A stretch of 36,102 bases of DNA from CAYFHQ01 sp964342805 (lineage in GTDB: Bacteria > Bacillota > Clostridia > Peptostreptococcales > Acidaminobacteraceae). This document shows positions 1-7,372 of the stretch, piece after piece; position 1 is the stretch's first letter; the number at the start of each line of letters is the position of its first letter. The stretch spans positions 1 through 36,102 of the forward strand of contig CAYFHQ010000027.1 in the NCBI GenBank assembly GCA_964342805.1. The letters are read 5' to 3'. The position numbers and the translations under genes are program-made. Under the pieces are notes generated by a model. That model did no database searches, was not told where the DNA came from, and saw only the letters and a list, made by a program, of their open reading frames with translations.

Positions 1-75
1 TGTTGTGCATTTTAATTGTTGAAGTTGAAAGTTGAATTATGCAATTTCCTCATGTGTCATTAATTAGGTTTGGGA

Positions 76-819
76 CTAAATCAAAGCCCCCTGAAACCGC
101 CCAAGAAACTGACGAATACGAGGATGTTCCTGTTCCACAAAAACCTCTTCAGGGGTACCGTCCACCAGGATTTGACCTTGGTCCATGAAGATTACCCGGT
201 CGGCAACCTCCTTGGCGAAGGACATTTCGTGGGTGACTATGATCATGGTGTTACCCGCCTGGCGAAGGTCGCGGATGACCGACAAGACCTCTCCCACCAG
301 CTCTGGGTCCAGGGCCGAGGTCGGCTCGTCAAAGAGCATGAGTTTAGGCTGGGGGGCCAGGGCTCTGGCGATGGAGACTCTTTGTTGCTGGCCTCCGGAA
401 AGTTGCATGGGGTAGGCGTCGCGTTTGTCTCCCAGACCCACCGTGTCCAGCAGGTCAGTTGCTCGAGAAACCGCATCTGCTGGGGCGTAGCCGTGGAGTT
501 TTTTCAGGGCCAGGGTAATGTTGTCTTCCACATTCAGGTGGGCGAAGAGGCCAAAGTTTTGAAAGACCATGCCCATTTTTCTCCGGATACCTGCCTGTTC
601 AGCCGCAGACACCTGGCCGGCTTCATAGGCCTGACCATCGAAGACCATATGGCCTTTGTCGGGGGCAACCAGGTGGTTGAGAGTCTTAATAAAGGTGGAC
701 TTGCCGGATCCAGAGGGACCGATGACGGCCACCACTTCCCCTTCTGAAATGGAGAAATCAATCCCCCTGAGGACATGGAGGTCGCCAAAGTGTTTATGCA
801 GGTTTTGTATGTCTAACAT
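76..819 (-). CDS. tcyC: Amino-acid (probably cystine) ABC importer ATPase
   Basis: ATP-hydrolysing subunit of a polar amino-acid importer, 247 aa, usual length for the GlnQ/HisP/TcyC family. Visible are the Walker A motif GPSGSGKST, the signature LSGGQQQR and Walker B LMLFDEPTSALD, followed by the H-loop in IIVTHEM. The ATG at 819 is chosen because GGAGG sits 6 bases upstream; a TTG at 831 would place the ribosome site inside the gene. The start overlaps the permease stop by one base (TAATG), so the two are translationally coupled. It is the last gene of a binding protein-permease-ATPase operon on the minus strand. The cystine assignment rests on the binding protein and on the Cys-rich leader, not on this subunit. 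The ATPase call is secure; the substrate is inferred. Confidence 0.93.
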   Translation of the reverse strand: MLDIQNLHKHFGDLHVLRGIDFSISEGEVVAVIGPSGSGKSTFIKTLNHLVAPDKGHMVFDGQAYEAGQVSAAEQAGIRRKMGMVFQNFGLFAHLNVEDNITLALKKLHGYAPADAVSRATDLLDTVGLGDKRDAYPMQLSGGQQQRVSIARALAPQPKLMLFDEPTSALDPELVGEVLSVIRDLRQAGNTMIIVTHEMSFAKEVADRVIFMDQGQILVDGTPEEVFVEQEHPRIRQFLGRFQGALI

Positions 820-1487
820 TAGGACCTCCAACCTTGGCTGAGTCGGTGCTCAATCCACTTGTTCAACTGGCCAATCAATACCATGATGGCCCAGTAGAGG
901 AGCCCCACTGCCAGGTAGGTTTCAAAGAAACGGTAGGTGGCGGCTGCGTGCATTTTTGACAGGCCCATAATGTCCTGGAGTCCCAGCATGAAGGTCAGGG
1001 ATGTTCCCTGAATGACCCCAATGAAGGTATTGCCCAGGGGGGGGATTGCTGCCCGCATGGCCTGGGGGAGGACAATATAGAACATGGTCTGCCAGAAGCT
1101 GAAGCCCATGGACAGGCCTGCTGAGGTTTGCAGGGGGTCAATTGCGCTTATGGCCCCCCGGATGGTCTCTGCAATATAGGCACTGGCGTTGATGGACATG
1201 ACCAAAACCGCGGCCTGGAAGGCACTCAGTTGCCCCATGATGGGAAAAACTTGGGGGAGGCCAAAGAAGAACAAGAAGAGCTGGACCATCAGAGGTGTCC
1301 CCCTAAAAAAGGATACATAGAAACGGAGGATCTGGCTGATGACAGGAACCCTTCCTTGGCGGACTAAGGCTACCGCCGTGCCCAGGACTAGACCAAAGGC
1401 CATAGCCAACACACCGATGGATAGTGTGACTGGCAGGGCTTTGAATAGTTTTGGGAAAACCGAGATAAAGTACTGCCAGTCAAACAT
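819..1487 (-). CDS. tcyB: Amino-acid (probably cystine) ABC importer permease
   Basis: Integral membrane subunit of the HisM/GlnP type, 222 aa. Several hydrophobic segments are visible, including one near residues 15-40 and one near 55-80. The family EAA-type loop shows as AGLSMGFSFWQTMFYIVLPQ around residues 125-145. The gene begins 3 bases after the binding-protein stop and ends overlapping the ATPase start, so the three genes form one transcription unit. A single permease gene implies a homodimeric pore. The permease family is clear from sequence; cystine as substrate is inferred from the neighbours. Confidence 0.92.
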   Translation of the reverse strand: MFDWQYFISVFPKLFKALPVTLSIGVLAMAFGLVLGTAVALVRQGRVPVISQILRFYVSFFRGTPLMVQLFLFFFGLPQVFPIMGQLSAFQAAVLVMSINASAYIAETIRGAISAIDPLQTSAGLSMGFSFWQTMFYIVLPQAMRAAIPPLGNTFIGVIQGTSLTFMLGLQDIMGLSKMHAAATYRFFETYLAVGLLYWAIMVLIGQLNKWIEHRLSQGWRS

Positions 1488-1490
1488 GGC

Positions 1491-2357
1491 TTACTTCTTT
1501 GTAATATCAATCTCAAAGTATTTCAAGGAAATGGCTTCGATTGTTCCATCGTCGTACATTCCTTGAATGGCAGCATCGACTTCCTTAATCAGCGCGGCAT
1601 TCTCTTCATTGCGCACAAATGGGAAGGCGTTTTGCAGGTCCTTAATGGGCTCACCAGACAGTTTCAGCGGCAGGCCGGACTCCTTGATGGTTGTAAGAAG
1701 GGCCAGTTTGTCATTCAATACGGCGTCAATACGACCAATAGCAACGTCCTGGGTAGAACCAGACCCGCTGTCGTAGGTTACGACTTCAATTTCACCGTTT
1801 ACGTCGAACTCGCGAACCATTTCTTCATAATTGGACCCCAGGCTGACACCAACTTTTTTGCCCTTGAGGGTCTCCAGGTCTACAATTTCCATGTTGTCTT
1901 CATGGGTGAGTAGCTGAGCTCCATAGTAAACATAAGGTACAGTGAAATCATATTTTTCTAAGCGGGCGTCGGTTACCGTGATTTGGTTGGCGATGGTCGT
2001 AATCTGACCCACGTCCAACATGCCAAAGAGACCGGAAAAATCGCTGGTTACAAACTGCACCTCCCGGTCCACCCGTTTGCCGATTTCCTTCCATACATCC
2101 ACGTCAAAACCTGTCAGTTCACCGTCGTCGTTTAAGTAGGTGTAAGGTTTGTAGCCCCCACTCATGCCCACTTTAATTGGCGATGCGTTTTTGACTTCTT
2201 CAACAGGAGTCGCTGCTACATCACTTGTGCCAGTTGGGTCGGCCTCTGCGGTTGCTGGCGGTGCATTGTTACCGCCTGAAAATGCGAAAAATGCTACGAC
2301 TGCCAGTAGTGCGATGGCGCCAATTGCAATGGCGCGGGTGCTTGGTTTACTTCTCAT
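1491..2357 (-). CDS. tcyA: Cystine/amino-acid binding protein of ABC importer
   Basis: Extracellular solute-binding protein family 3, 288 aa. The N-terminus has a basic start and a hydrophobic helix (about residues 9-26) followed by a Pro/Ala/Thr-rich linker to about residue 55. There is no lipobox cysteine; the protein contains no Cys at all, so it is probably held by an uncleaved signal anchor or released. The mature domain carries the family pattern GFDVDVWKEIGKR, then TTIANQITVTDAR, YDFTVPYVYYGAQL, KVGVSLGSNYEE, and QDVAIGRIDAVLNDKL. The last two, plus the ANQIT region, resemble cystine-binding TcyA/TcyJ/FliY-type proteins by recall. An AAAGGA ribosome site precedes the ATG. It is the first structural gene after a long regulated leader. 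Confidence 0.88.
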   Translation of the reverse strand: MRSKPSTRAIAIGAIALLAVVAFFAFSGGNNAPPATAEADPTGTSDVAATPVEEVKNASPIKVGMSGGYKPYTYLNDDGELTGFDVDVWKEIGKRVDREVQFVTSDFSGLFGMLDVGQITTIANQITVTDARLEKYDFTVPYVYYGAQLLTHEDNMEIVDLETLKGKKVGVSLGSNYEEMVREFDVNGEIEVVTYDSGSGSTQDVAIGRIDAVLNDKLALLTTIKESGLPLKLSGEPIKDLQNAFPFVRNEENAALIKEVDAAIQGMYDDGTIEAISLKYFEIDITKK

Positions 2358-2510
2358 TAGATTTGTCCTTTCGTGGAGGCCTGGGCATTTGCCCTCTTGG
2401 GTGCAATTGCCTTACCTGTCTTATTTGTCTGGGATTGCAACCCAACCGTTTTGGTCAGAATGATTGCAATAAAATCAGTGTATACACATTCTTTGGCCGA
2501 AAAATGCATA

Positions 2511-2544
2511 TAAAAAACGGGCTAGTCCGTAAACTAGCCCGTTT
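2511..2544 (-). terminator. Leader terminator (attenuator) upstream of importer
   Basis: On the minus strand AAACGGGCTAGT (2544-2533) and ACTAGCCCGTTT (2526-2515) form a perfect 12-bp stem with a six-base loop, followed by a T run. It lies between the leader peptide and the transporter genes, about 155 bases before the binding-protein ATG, so it must be bypassed for expression. That is the hallmark of attenuation. Confidence 0.85.
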
Positions 2545-2626
2545 CATCCAATGTACACATGGAGTTGAAAAAGAGTTGTTTATTTGCACTGTAAGAGACT
2601 GTTATTCGATTGGTTGGATGAACCGG
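2539..2626 (-). promoter_or_regulatory. Candidate antiterminator pairing in importer leader
   Basis: CCGGTTCATCCAA (2626-2614), directly after the Cys codons, is complementary with one mismatch to TTGGATGAAACGG (2551-2539). The latter overlaps the first six bases of the terminator's 5' arm. The pairing would compete with the terminator, but only partially: the uninterrupted 9-bp core overlaps it by just two bases. A small local hairpin, GGTT(2624-2621)/AACC(2615-2612), could sequester the upstream half. Whether this switches is inference. Confidence 0.5.
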
Positions 2627-2690
2627 AACAACAGCAACACGCAGTACGATTTTCTTTTGCAGATGTGAATGTCATAATGGAATGTTTCAT
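2580..2690 (-). CDS. Putative Cys-rich leader peptide (attenuator uORF)
   Basis: A 36-codon frame, ATG at 2690-2688 and TAA at 2582-2580, in the leader of the cystine-type importer. An AAAGAGGT ribosome site lies about 8 bases upstream. Residues 18-21 are four consecutive cysteines (TGT TGC TGT TGT at 2639-2628), and a fifth Cys lies two codons before the stop (QCK). The rest is Ser/Asn-rich with no domain. The position fits a classical leader peptide: promoter at 2752-2724, then uORF, then a strong terminator at 2544-2511, then the transporter genes. Inferred role: ribosome stalling on Cys codons when Cys-tRNA is scarce, which permits readthrough. I do not recognise a named family. Confidence 0.7.
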   Translation of the reverse strand: MKHSIMTFTSAKENRTACCCCSGSSNQSNNSLLQCK

Positions 2691-2723
2691 ATCGCAAGAC
2701 CTCTTTCTCTAAACTTGATTCAA

Positions 2724-2752
2724 ATACTATCGTATAAGTTCGCCCCCGTCAA
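2724..2752 (-). promoter_or_regulatory. Sigma-A-type promoter of the cystine importer leader
   Basis: On the minus strand TTGACG (2752-2747) is followed after 17 bases by TAGTAT (2729-2724). Transcription would start near 2717, about 27 bases before the leader-peptide ATG and about 360 bases before the binding-protein gene. Confidence 0.6.
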
Positions 2753-2955
2753 TAGGTTTTTGATAAATTCCTACAAAAAACCTCGGATATAATCAAAAAC
2801 CAAATGAAAACGAAGGCCCTGCAAGGCTTATAAGTATTTACGGCCATAGTGTTACATTCTATATTAACTCGTGCATCTTTTTACACATGGATAGAAAGCC
2901 ATAGACGCAATCTATCTGAGACGACCGTGGAGGATGGTCTATTATGGCAGCCAGT
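2753..2955. other. Intergenic region, nothing clear
   Basis: AT-rich stretch between the importer promoter and the 3' end of the flavodiiron gene. I found no convincing gene, and no clear intrinsic terminator for the flavodiiron transcript. Confidence 0.5.
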
Positions 2956-5547
2956 CTATCGCTTTATATCAAGAACAACGTCCTTAATCATGTCCTTGGA
3001 GTTGGTTCCCCGGGCAACGCCCCTGATCAGGCTCATGGTCTTGGTCACGTCCCCAATGAGGATACCACCTACAAAAGAATCGTCCACAAAGTAGAGTTTC
3101 CTGTACATGTTGTCCGACGGGTTCTTGTCAGCAACCACCTTGTAGGCCAGGTTGTCACGGCCAATGTCCCCAATGGAGAAGACCGACATGTTCATGCCAT
3201 TGAATACGTTGGACGGAGTCATATGGCTGTAGGCAAGGTCATCACCAATGGCGTTTGCACCGGCAATTTTCCCCTGCTCCAGGGCCTCAGGCCAGACGGC
3301 ATACGAGATCCCCTGGTATTCTGCCACATCCCCAGCGGCATAAATATTAGCTACGCTGGTGCGCATCTTTTCGTCTACAATGACACCTCGGTCTGTGGCC
3401 AGGCCGGCTGTTTGGGCCAGGGCGATGTTGGCCCGAACCCCTGCAGAAATGAGAACCAGGTCTCCTTTTACGGTTTCACCGTCACAAAGGACAACCCCTT
3501 CTGCCTTTTCTTTACCTAGAATGGCGTTGGCAACGGCCCCTTTCATAATGTGGACGCCAGAAGCAGCCACCCCGGCTTCAAAGATTTCAGACCCCTCCAG
3601 GTCCAGTTGTCTTGGTAGAATACGGTCTGCCACTTCCACTACGGTCACGTCCAGACCTAGGTGTTTCAGCTCCCAAGCTGCTTCTAAGCCAAGGAGGCCT
3701 GCGCCGATAACCACTGCGGACTTCACTTTTTTGGCCATGGACTTAATGGCATTGGCGTCGTCTATGGACTTTAGAGTGAAGACTCCCGGTAGGTGGGCGT
3801 CGGTGATTTTTGGTACAAAGTTGTGGCTGCCGTTGGCCAGGATCAGTTGGTCGTACTTGACCCGAGTTCCGTCTTCCAGTTCCACAACTTGATCTTCCTT
3901 ATGGATGGTCATCGCTTTTTTACCGAGGACCAGCTGGATCTTGTTGTCGTCATACCAGGCCTGGTCATGGAGGTAGAACATGTCTAGGTTGTGGCTGTCG
4001 GACAAGTAGTCAGATAACATGGGCCTGTAATAGCCCAGATGGGCTTCAGCAGAAATCATGGTGATGGTGGCTACGGTGTTGCGCTTGCGGATGGCTTCGA
4101 CAGCAGCGGTACCTGCCGCATTGTTGCCGACGACCACAATGTTGGCAGCCAGGTTAGAGGTAAAGGTAATGGCTTCTTCCACATACTCCTCAAACTGCTC
4201 ATGGGAGGCGCCACAGGCTGGACAGATTTCTGGCGGTTCCACACCGTCAAATACCTCGTCACAGATAATGCACCGCCACTGCTTCATTTCACCGCTTGGA
4301 TTGACGCTGGTCCGGCTGGCTGGTGCATGGACAGGCGTGTCTGCCACATCGACTCCAGCTAACTTTTGGCCAAAGCGTACACCGAACTCATAGGCTAGGT
4401 TGAGCTCGTCTCCGCTGGGCTTGAAGTTTACCCGGAGGCCTGGTTGTACCTTGAGACGAACCTGCTTCATCCGGTCTTCAATATTGGGAACGGCTTCCCC
4501 AGACCAGCCGTAGGAACCAAAGGCCCCGGCCAGTTTACGACCGTGGGTAATGGGGTTCATGGCCATGACCAGGTCAATGATAGGCGGAAGGGCATCGGAA
4601 TTAATGGTTGGAGACCCAAAGAGGACACCGTCGGCCCATTTGATTTGGCCCAGGACAGTGGCCTTGTCGGCATAGACCATGTCATGTAAGAAGACATTAA
4701 AATCACCTTGCTCTGACACGCCCTTGGCTATGGTTTCTGCCATTTGTGCTGTGTAGCCATAGGCAGACGCGTAGGGGATTACCACGGTGGGCTTGGTATT
4801 TGGGTTTTCTTCTATGGACCATTCCTTGCACTGGTTGATAATCTGCCATGGGTTGTCGTCTAGGACGGGGCCATGACCGGGACAGACCATGTCGATTTCC
4901 AGATCTTCGATTTTGTCGATGGCCTTAAGCATATGCTCCTTAAAAGGACCCATGATCATGTCAAAGTAGTACTTGAGAGCCTTTTCATAGTTGGGACGGT
5001 TGTCCAGCTTGGAAAAGAGGATGTCGTCAAGGGAGTAGTGGGACCCAAAGGAGTCGCAGGTAATGAGGGTCTTGTCCTCTCTAATATAGGTATAAATGGA
5101 GTCTGGCCAGTGGAGGAAGGGGGCATTAATGAACTGGAGGGTCTTGCCACCCAGGTCTAGGGTGTCTCCCGTGTTGACTGCTATGTAGTCAAAGTCCCGG
5201 TTGCAAATGGCTTTCAGGAACTTGATGGCTGCAGAGGACCCAACAACTTTTGCATTTGGGGCATAGTCCAGTAGCATTTCCACAGACCCCACATGGTCCG
5301 GTTCCGTGTGGTCCACCACAATGTAGTCCAGCTGGGTGACGTCGATTTCTGATTGTAGCTTTTCTATGTATTCATCGAAGCATTTTGCTTTTACGGTTTC
5401 AAAAACAGCAGTTTTTTCGCTTCCCATTACCAAAAAGGAGTTGTAGGTTGTACCAAATTCGGTATGCATGATAATGTCGAAGATCCGAAGGTCGGGGTCT
5501 AGGGCACCTATCCAGGTAATGCCGTCTTTTAACTGTAGTTTTTTCAA
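2956..5547 (-). CDS. Flavodiiron-rubredoxin-NADH reductase fusion (class F-like FDP)
   Basis: A single 863-aa protein predicted to reduce O2 to water (or NO to N2O) directly with NAD(P)H in the cytosol. Domains in order: metallo-beta-lactamase-like diiron domain (1-245), with ligands H80-x-E82-x-D84-H85, H146, D165 and H225 all present; flavodoxin/FMN domain (about 252-400); rubredoxin-like domain with C426-x2-C429 and C442-x2-C445; NADH:rubredoxin oxidoreductase-type flavoprotein (about 467-863), with an FAD Rossmann motif VVVGNNAAGTAA and an NAD motif VVIGAGLLGLEAA. This order matches class F flavodiiron proteins known from Clostridia such as Syntrophomonas. The start is TTG at 5547, with AAGGAGGA 8 bases upstream. 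Monocistronic by position, with its own promoter at 5622-5593. Confidence 0.95.
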   Translation of the reverse strand: MKKLQLKDGITWIGALDPDLRIFDIIMHTEFGTTYNSFLVMGSEKTAVFETVKAKCFDEYIEKLQSEIDVTQLDYIVVDHTEPDHVGSVEMLLDYAPNAKVVGSSAAIKFLKAICNRDFDYIAVNTGDTLDLGGKTLQFINAPFLHWPDSIYTYIREDKTLITCDSFGSHYSLDDILFSKLDNRPNYEKALKYYFDMIMGPFKEHMLKAIDKIEDLEIDMVCPGHGPVLDDNPWQIINQCKEWSIEENPNTKPTVVIPYASAYGYTAQMAETIAKGVSEQGDFNVFLHDMVYADKATVLGQIKWADGVLFGSPTINSDALPPIIDLVMAMNPITHGRKLAGAFGSYGWSGEAVPNIEDRMKQVRLKVQPGLRVNFKPSGDELNLAYEFGVRFGQKLAGVDVADTPVHAPASRTSVNPSGEMKQWRCIICDEVFDGVEPPEICPACGASHEQFEEYVEEAITFTSNLAANIVVVGNNAAGTAAVEAIRKRNTVATITMISAEAHLGYYRPMLSDYLSDSHNLDMFYLHDQAWYDDNKIQLVLGKKAMTIHKEDQVVELEDGTRVKYDQLILANGSHNFVPKITDAHLPGVFTLKSIDDANAIKSMAKKVKSAVVIGAGLLGLEAAWELKHLGLDVTVVEVADRILPRQLDLEGSEIFEAGVAASGVHIMKGAVANAILGKEKAEGVVLCDGETVKGDLVLISAGVRANIALAQTAGLATDRGVIVDEKMRTSVANIYAAGDVAEYQGISYAVWPEALEQGKIAGANAIGDDLAYSHMTPSNVFNGMNMSVFSIGDIGRDNLAYKVVADKNPSDNMYRKLYFVDDSFVGGILIGDVTKTMSLIRGVARGTNSKDMIKDVVLDIKR

Positions 5548-5592
5548 ATCTGTTCCTCCTTATCAGGGTTCACCTAGGTTTAGCTCATATTC

Positions 5593-5622
5593 ATCATAGC
5601 TGTACGTCTTTTGGATTGTCAA
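5593..5622 (-). promoter_or_regulatory. Promoter of flavodiiron fusion gene
   Basis: TTGACA (5622-5617), an 18-base spacer and TATGAT (5598-5593) on the minus strand. The -10 lies inside an imperfect 20-base palindrome with AGCT ends (5583-5602), a possible operator. It does not match a PerR box well. Confidence 0.65.
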
Positions 5623-5796
5623 TTTATCCCGATATATCTACCCATTTATACCCGAGATCTATCTCTAAAGAAGGAAAAGGAAAGAGTCACACCTGCTGAA
5701 AGTGTGAGTGAAACTCAATTTGAGCCCCTCCTAAGAGTGATTAGGGCACCCATACAAAAGATTGCAGGTTTTTACAAAGAATTTTCCCAAAAGCTC

Positions 5797-5825
5797 TTGT
5801 CACTGGGAAAGGCCTATGCTATTAT
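5797..5825 (+). promoter_or_regulatory. Promoter of rubredoxin-perR-dfx-ferritin operon
   Basis: TTGTCA (5797-5802), a 17-base spacer and TATTAT (5820-5825). The predicted start near 5832 falls inside the PerR box, so repressor binding would block initiation. The leader to the first rubredoxin is about 155 bases. Confidence 0.75.
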
Positions 5826-5826
5826 T

Positions 5827-5847
5827 AGTTTGTAATCATTACAAACT
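5827..5847 (+). promoter_or_regulatory. PerR box (perfect 10-1-10 palindrome)
   Basis: AGTTTGTAAT, C, ATTACAAACT is a perfect inverted repeat. Its 15-base core TTGTAATCATTACAA differs from the Bacillus PerR consensus TTATAATNATTATAA at two symmetric positions. It begins one base after the -10 hexamer. A perR gene lies in the operon it would control, suggesting autoregulation. Confidence 0.82.
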
Positions 5848-5985
5848 TAAACTGACTATTGCAGGTGAGAATCATATTCAACCACTTGGAAAAATAGGCA
5901 GGATTTTATGAAAAAATCGTGAATGATTAAAGTGTGGAGCGGGTATGAATCCACAGGATAATATAAAAATCAAGGAGGGTACAAA

Positions 5986-6144
5986 ATGAAATATGTATGT
6001 GTAGCATGTCAATATGAGTATGATCCAGCAATTGGTGATCCAGACAGCGGTATTGCGCCAGGCACGGCATTTGAAGACATCCCTGAGGATTGGGTCTGTC
6101 CTGTATGCGGTGTCGGCAAAGACATGTTCGAGCCAGTAGAATAG
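5986..6144 (+). CDS. rub: Rubredoxin 1
   Basis: One-electron carrier with a single Fe(Cys)4 centre, 52 aa, exact usual length. Cysteine pairs C5-x2-C8 and C38-x2-C41 (CPVCG) with the conserved aromatic core (Y10, W36) and the PGTAFEDIP loop. Strong ribosome site AAGGAGGGT upstream of the ATG. First gene of the PerR-controlled operon. Likely supplies electrons to desulfoferrodoxin and rubrerythrin encoded downstream. It shares 40 of 52 residues with the next gene, so the two arose by tandem duplication. Confidence 0.95.
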   Translation: MKYVCVACQYEYDPAIGDPDSGIAPGTAFEDIPEDWVCPVCGVGKDMFEPVE

Positions 6145-6211
6145 TCAAATCCGTTGACTACATAAGCACCAGGACATTATTTAACACGATGACAGATGAA
6201 GGAGAATTATT

Positions 6212-6370
6212 ATGAAATATGTATGCGAACCATGTGGCCACATTTACGATCCAGCTGAGGGTGATCCAGATAGCGGTATTGCTCCAGGTACTCCATTCGA
6301 AGATATTCCTGAGGATTGGATGTGCCCAATCTGTGGCGTAACAAAAGACATGTTCGTACCTGCTGAATAA
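6212..6370 (+). CDS. rub: Rubredoxin 2
   Basis: Second 52-aa rubredoxin, 67 bases after the first. Ligands C5-x2-C8 and C38-x2-C41 (CPICG). Ribosome site GGAGA precedes the ATG. It differs from rubredoxin 1 mainly in the first loop (EPCGHIYDPAEG against VACQYEYDPAIG) and at the C-terminus; the version here is closer to the usual clostridial type. Same operon and presumably the same electron-transfer role, possibly with a different partner. Confidence 0.95.
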   Translation: MKYVCEPCGHIYDPAEGDPDSGIAPGTPFEDIPEDWMCPICGVTKDMFVPAE

Positions 6371-6397
6371 GACGAACGAAGGGAGTCTGAGCCAATC

Positions 6398-6808
6398 GTG
6401 GGAATGACCATAGAACATGTAGGTGAATTTTTAAAGAGCCATCAAATCAAGCCATCGTACCAGCGACTCAAGGTGTTTGAATATTTGGCGAATACGACAG
6501 CACATCCGACGGTAGACACCATTTATAAGGCGCTTCTACCTGAGATTCCAACGCTGTCCAAGACGACAGTATACAACACGTTAAATCTCTTTGTGGATCA
6601 GGGCATTGCCCAATTGATCACCATTGAAGAAAATGAAGCGCGATATGATGCAGACATCAGTAGCCATGGCCATTTTAAGTGTGAGTCCTGCGAGCAGGTC
6701 CTAGACTTTAGAATGGACTTGGGTGAGCTTTCCATCAAGGGTCATGAAGGCTGCAAAATTCATCATAAACACCTGTATTTCAAAGGTGTGTGCAAAGACT
6801 GTCAATGA
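6398..6808 (+). CDS. perR: Peroxide-responsive repressor PerR (Fur family)
   Basis: Metal-dependent repressor that is inactivated when H2O2 oxidises its iron-coordinating histidines. 136 aa. Regulatory metal ligands H36, D84, H90, H92 and D103 align one-for-one with Bacillus PerR H37, D85, H91, H93, D104. The structural zinc cysteines are C95-x2-C98 and C132-x2-C135. The N-terminal winged helix contains PTLSKTTVYNTLNLF. The start is GTG at 6398, with GGGAG 12 bases upstream; the ATG at 6404 is farther from that site. It sits third in the operon preceded by a PerR box, so it probably represses its own synthesis with the peroxide and superoxide enzymes. Confidence 0.94.
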   Translation: MGMTIEHVGEFLKSHQIKPSYQRLKVFEYLANTTAHPTVDTIYKALLPEIPTLSKTTVYNTLNLFVDQGIAQLITIEENEARYDADISSHGHFKCESCEQVLDFRMDLGELSIKGHEGCKIHHKHLYFKGVCKDCQ

Positions 6809-6813
6809 TAATG

Positions 6814-6852
6814 AAGGCATCTCAAGAGCGTATGCGACTGAGGTGCCTTTGA
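6814..6852 (+). terminator. Weak stem-loop after perR
   Basis: AAGGCATCTCA (6814-6824) pairs with TGAGGTGCCTT (6839-6849), leaving one mismatch, followed by only three T. Probably a partial terminator or mRNA processing/stability element inside the operon rather than a full stop. No convincing promoter is seen between it and the next gene. Confidence 0.45.
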
Positions 6853-6958
6853 TCGAGAAACTACTACTAATTTGTGACTTGTATAGGTAATATTGTTAGT
6901 TGGACTGGGTCCACCTCATGGGCCTATGACAAGTGAATGAAATCTGAGGAGGTTTACA

Positions 6959-7339
6959 ATGCCAAAGAGACTTGAAATTTATAAATGCGAACATTGCGGT
7001 AATATCGTTGAAGTATTCCATGGTGGCTCTGTTCTGCCCACATGCTGTGGAGAAGATATGAAGCTTATGGAAGAGCAGACAGCAGACAGCACAACTGAAA
7101 AGCACGTACCGGTTATCGAAGAGATCGAAGGCGGATACAAGGTAACGGTTGGTTCAACCTTGCACCCAATGACAGACGCCCATTACATAGAATGGATTGA
7201 GCTAATCGCTGGTGATGAAGTACTGCGTAAGCATTTAAATCCATCCGACGAACCAGTTGCAACCTTTAAAACCGATGCCAAGAAAGTTGTAGCACGTGAG
7301 TACTGTAACCTTCATGGTCTTTGGAAGTCAGAAAAGTAA
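6959..7339 (+). CDS. dfx: Desulfoferrodoxin (superoxide reductase)
   Basis: Reduces superoxide to H2O2 without making O2, using rubredoxin as donor. 126 aa, two-iron (class I) form. Centre I cysteines are C10-x2-C13 and C29-C30. Centre II ligands are H49, H69, H75, C116 and H119, with the catalytic Glu-Lys pair E47-K48 just before H49. GAGGAGG ribosome site before the ATG. It lies downstream of the rubredoxins and perR and upstream of ferritin and rubrerythrin, a complete superoxide-to-water relay. Confidence 0.95.
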   Translation: MPKRLEIYKCEHCGNIVEVFHGGSVLPTCCGEDMKLMEEQTADSTTEKHVPVIEEIEGGYKVTVGSTLHPMTDAHYIEWIELIAGDEVLRKHLNPSDEPVATFKTDAKKVVAREYCNLHGLWKSEK

Positions 7340-7372
7340 TACAAAACCTGTGAATGGGAAAAGGGGTATACC

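Noticed and set aside
1..75. Possible terminator at the left edge
   Set aside because: AT-rich, but no clear stem with a T run before the window ends.
2478..2487. GTGTATACAC palindrome downstream of the attenuator
   Set aside because: Only ten bases and single; too short to call an operator.
2358..2760. T-box or S-box riboswitch in the importer leader
   Set aside because: I found no T-box GGGUGGNACCGCG-type sequence or SAM-riboswitch core; the Cys-codon uORF and terminator explain the leader better.
5611..5835. 74-codon frame on the plus strand before the rubredoxin operon
   Set aside because: No ribosome site, no recognisable domain, and it runs through the promoter and PerR box.
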